A stretch of DNA of 7,997 nt from Chloroflexota bacterium (GTDB lineage: Bacteria > Chloroflexota > FW602-bin22 > JAMCYS01). The number at the start of each line of letters is the position of its first letter. Positions within the stretch are counted from its first letter, which is position 1. Where the stretch lies: positions 1-7,997 of the forward strand of contig JAJZQK010000121.1 of the NCBI GenBank assembly GCA_021847625.1, in the 5' to 3' direction. The notes beneath the pieces are model-generated. The model saw only the letters and a list, made by a program, of their open reading frames with translations, ran no database searches and was not told the DNA's origin. This document shows, one piece after another, positions 7,144-7,997 of this stretch. The translations under genes and the position numbers were made by a program.

Positions 7144-7395
7144 ATGTGGCTTGCTAAGGTATACGTGACCCTCAAACCCCTGGTGAACGATCCCCAGGGC
7201 ATCACGATAAAGGGCAGCCTCCACAACCTCGGCTTCGAGTCCGTGCAGGACGTGCGGGCCGGCAAGTACTTCGAGGTGCGCCTGGAGGCGGCCAGCCGGG
7301 AGGAGGCGGAGAAGGCGGTGGCGGAGATGTGCTCGCGCCTGCTGGCCAACCCGGTCATCGAGGACTATCGCTACGAGGTGGCGGCCCTTCCCTAA
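7144..7395 (+). CDS. purS: Phosphoribosylformylglycinamidine synthase subunit PurS
   Basis: PurS is the small structural subunit of the FGAM synthase complex. It bridges the glutaminase PurQ and the synthetase PurL and helps ammonia transfer during the step from FGAR to FGAM. The 83-residue product is the usual size. It shows the family pattern of VTLKPLVNDPQG (8-19), then LGFESVQDVRAGKYFE (29-44), then an alternating helix-strand tail ending in a conserved-looking IEDYRYEV. ATG 7144 is chosen because it gives the family-typical N-terminus and has a ribosome binding site. ATG 7126 is a possible alternative (89 residues). The gene is 18 nt after purC. In many genomes purQ and purL follow directly; here the next gene is a peptidase, so the partners must be encoded elsewhere. 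Confidence 0.93.
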   Translation: MWLAKVYVTLKPLVNDPQGITIKGSLHNLGFESVQDVRAGKYFEVRLEAASREEAEKAVAEMCSRLLANPVIEDYRYEVAALP

Positions 7396-7419
7396 CCTCT
7401 CTCGCTCCGGAGGTGGCAA

Positions 7420-7997
7420 ATGGTCTCACTCGCTTCTTTCGATCGCTACGTCGACGAGCACGAGGCCGAGCTGGTGGCCGAACTGCAATCCCTCTGCCGG
7501 ATGCCGAGCATCTCGGCCCAGGGAGTAGGTCTAGGCGAGACCGCGACCGAGGTGCTGGCCCGGCTGCAGGGCATCGGCGCCTCGGCGCGGCTCGTGGAGG
7601 TGCCCGGCGGCGCCCCCTGGGTCGTGGCGGAGATTGGCGCCGGGCCACGGACGGTCGCCTTCTATAACCACTACGACGTGCAGCCTCCGGAGCCGCTCGA
7701 CCTCTGGACCTCGCCCCCCTTCGCGGCGGAGGTGCGCGACGGCAAGGTCTTCGCCCGCGGCGTGGCCGACAACAAGGGCGACCTGACGGCGCGCATCCAG
7801 GCGGTCGACATCTACCGGCGCATGGTGGGCGAACTCCCCCTGCGCGTGATCTTCCTCGTGGAGGGGGAGGAGGAGATCGGCAGTCCCCACCTACAGCGCT
7901 TCGCCGACGAGAACGGCCGGCTCATCGCCGGGTCCCTGGGCGTGCTCTGGGAGGGCGCCTGGATGGACGAGACGGGGCGGCCGCAGCTCGAATGCGG
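7420..7997 (+). CDS. M20-family metallopeptidase (dipeptidase-like), 3' end outside window
   Basis: The visible 192 codons are the N-terminal part of an M20 zinc peptidase, a cytosolic family that includes dipeptidases, carboxypeptidases and related deacylases. HYDVQP at 84-89 supplies metal ligand His84 and the nearby catalytic Asp86. RGVADNKGD has Asp117 as the bridging metal ligand. EGEEEIGS (148-155) holds the catalytic Glu and the next Glu metal ligand. The wording YNHYDVQPPEPLDLW is closest to the broad carnosinase-like dipeptidase group, so a peptide substrate is likely. DapE- or ArgE-type functions are less likely, and the exact substrate cannot be told. The start is ATG 7420 with GGAGGT at 7409-7414. 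The gap to purS is 24 nt with no terminator, so it may be cotranscribed, but no purine role is evident. Roughly half the usual protein is cut off by the window edge. Confidence 0.9.
   Translation, partial: MVSLASFDRYVDEHEAELVAELQSLCRMPSISAQGVGLGETATEVLARLQGIGASARLVEVPGGAPWVVAEIGAGPRTVAFYNHYDVQPPEPLDLWTSPPFAAEVRDGKVFARGVADNKGDLTARIQAVDIYRRMVGELPLRVIFLVEGEEEIGSPHLQRFADENGRLIAGSLGVLWEGAWMDETGRPQLEC

Noticed and set aside
7355..7890. Minus-strand open frames across purS and the M20 gene
   Set aside because: They are antisense shadows of the M20 reading frame, which has all its metal-ligand motifs.

Overview
This is a GC-rich (about two thirds G+C by eye), densely coding bacterial stretch with every supportable gene on the + strand. 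It holds most of a purine nucleotide biosynthesis cluster. The presence of a separate PurS subunit points away from Proteobacteria, which use one long PurL. It fits a Gram-positive, Chloroflexota-like or similar lineage. Chloroflexota is only my impression from the protein sequences and is not proven by anything here.

Layout: (1) positions 1-249 are the acidic Glu/Ala-rich C-terminal tail of an unidentified protein. (2) guaA (GMP synthase), purD (GAR synthetase) and purE (class I N5-CAIR mutase) follow with gaps of 1, 11 and 3 nt, so they look like one transcription unit with the upstream gene. (3) Next is an N-terminally membrane-anchored protein with a GH18-like barrel and a degenerate active-site motif, which is the odd one out. 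(4) A 126-nt gap (4773-4898) carries two short GC-rich hairpins and a good sigma-70-type promoter (TTGTCT, 17 nt, TATAAT). (5) purB (adenylosuccinate lyase), purC (SAICAR synthetase) and purS (FGAM synthase small subunit) follow, closely packed. (6) An M20-family metallopeptidase begins 24 nt after purS and runs off the right edge.

How the genes work together: PurD makes GAR. PurS is one part of the PurS/PurQ/PurL complex that makes FGAM. PurE, PurC and PurB carry out the consecutive steps from N5-CAIR to AICAR, and PurB also makes AMP from adenylosuccinate. GuaA makes GMP from XMP. PurK, PurQ, PurL, PurF, PurN, PurM, PurH, GuaB and PurA are not in the window and must lie elsewhere if the pathway is complete.

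No RNA gene, mobile element, CRISPR array or riboswitch is seen. I do not find a clearly new biological system. The points most worth a second look are the GH18-like protein inside the purine cluster, the long N-terminal extension of GuaA, and the promoter region before purB.
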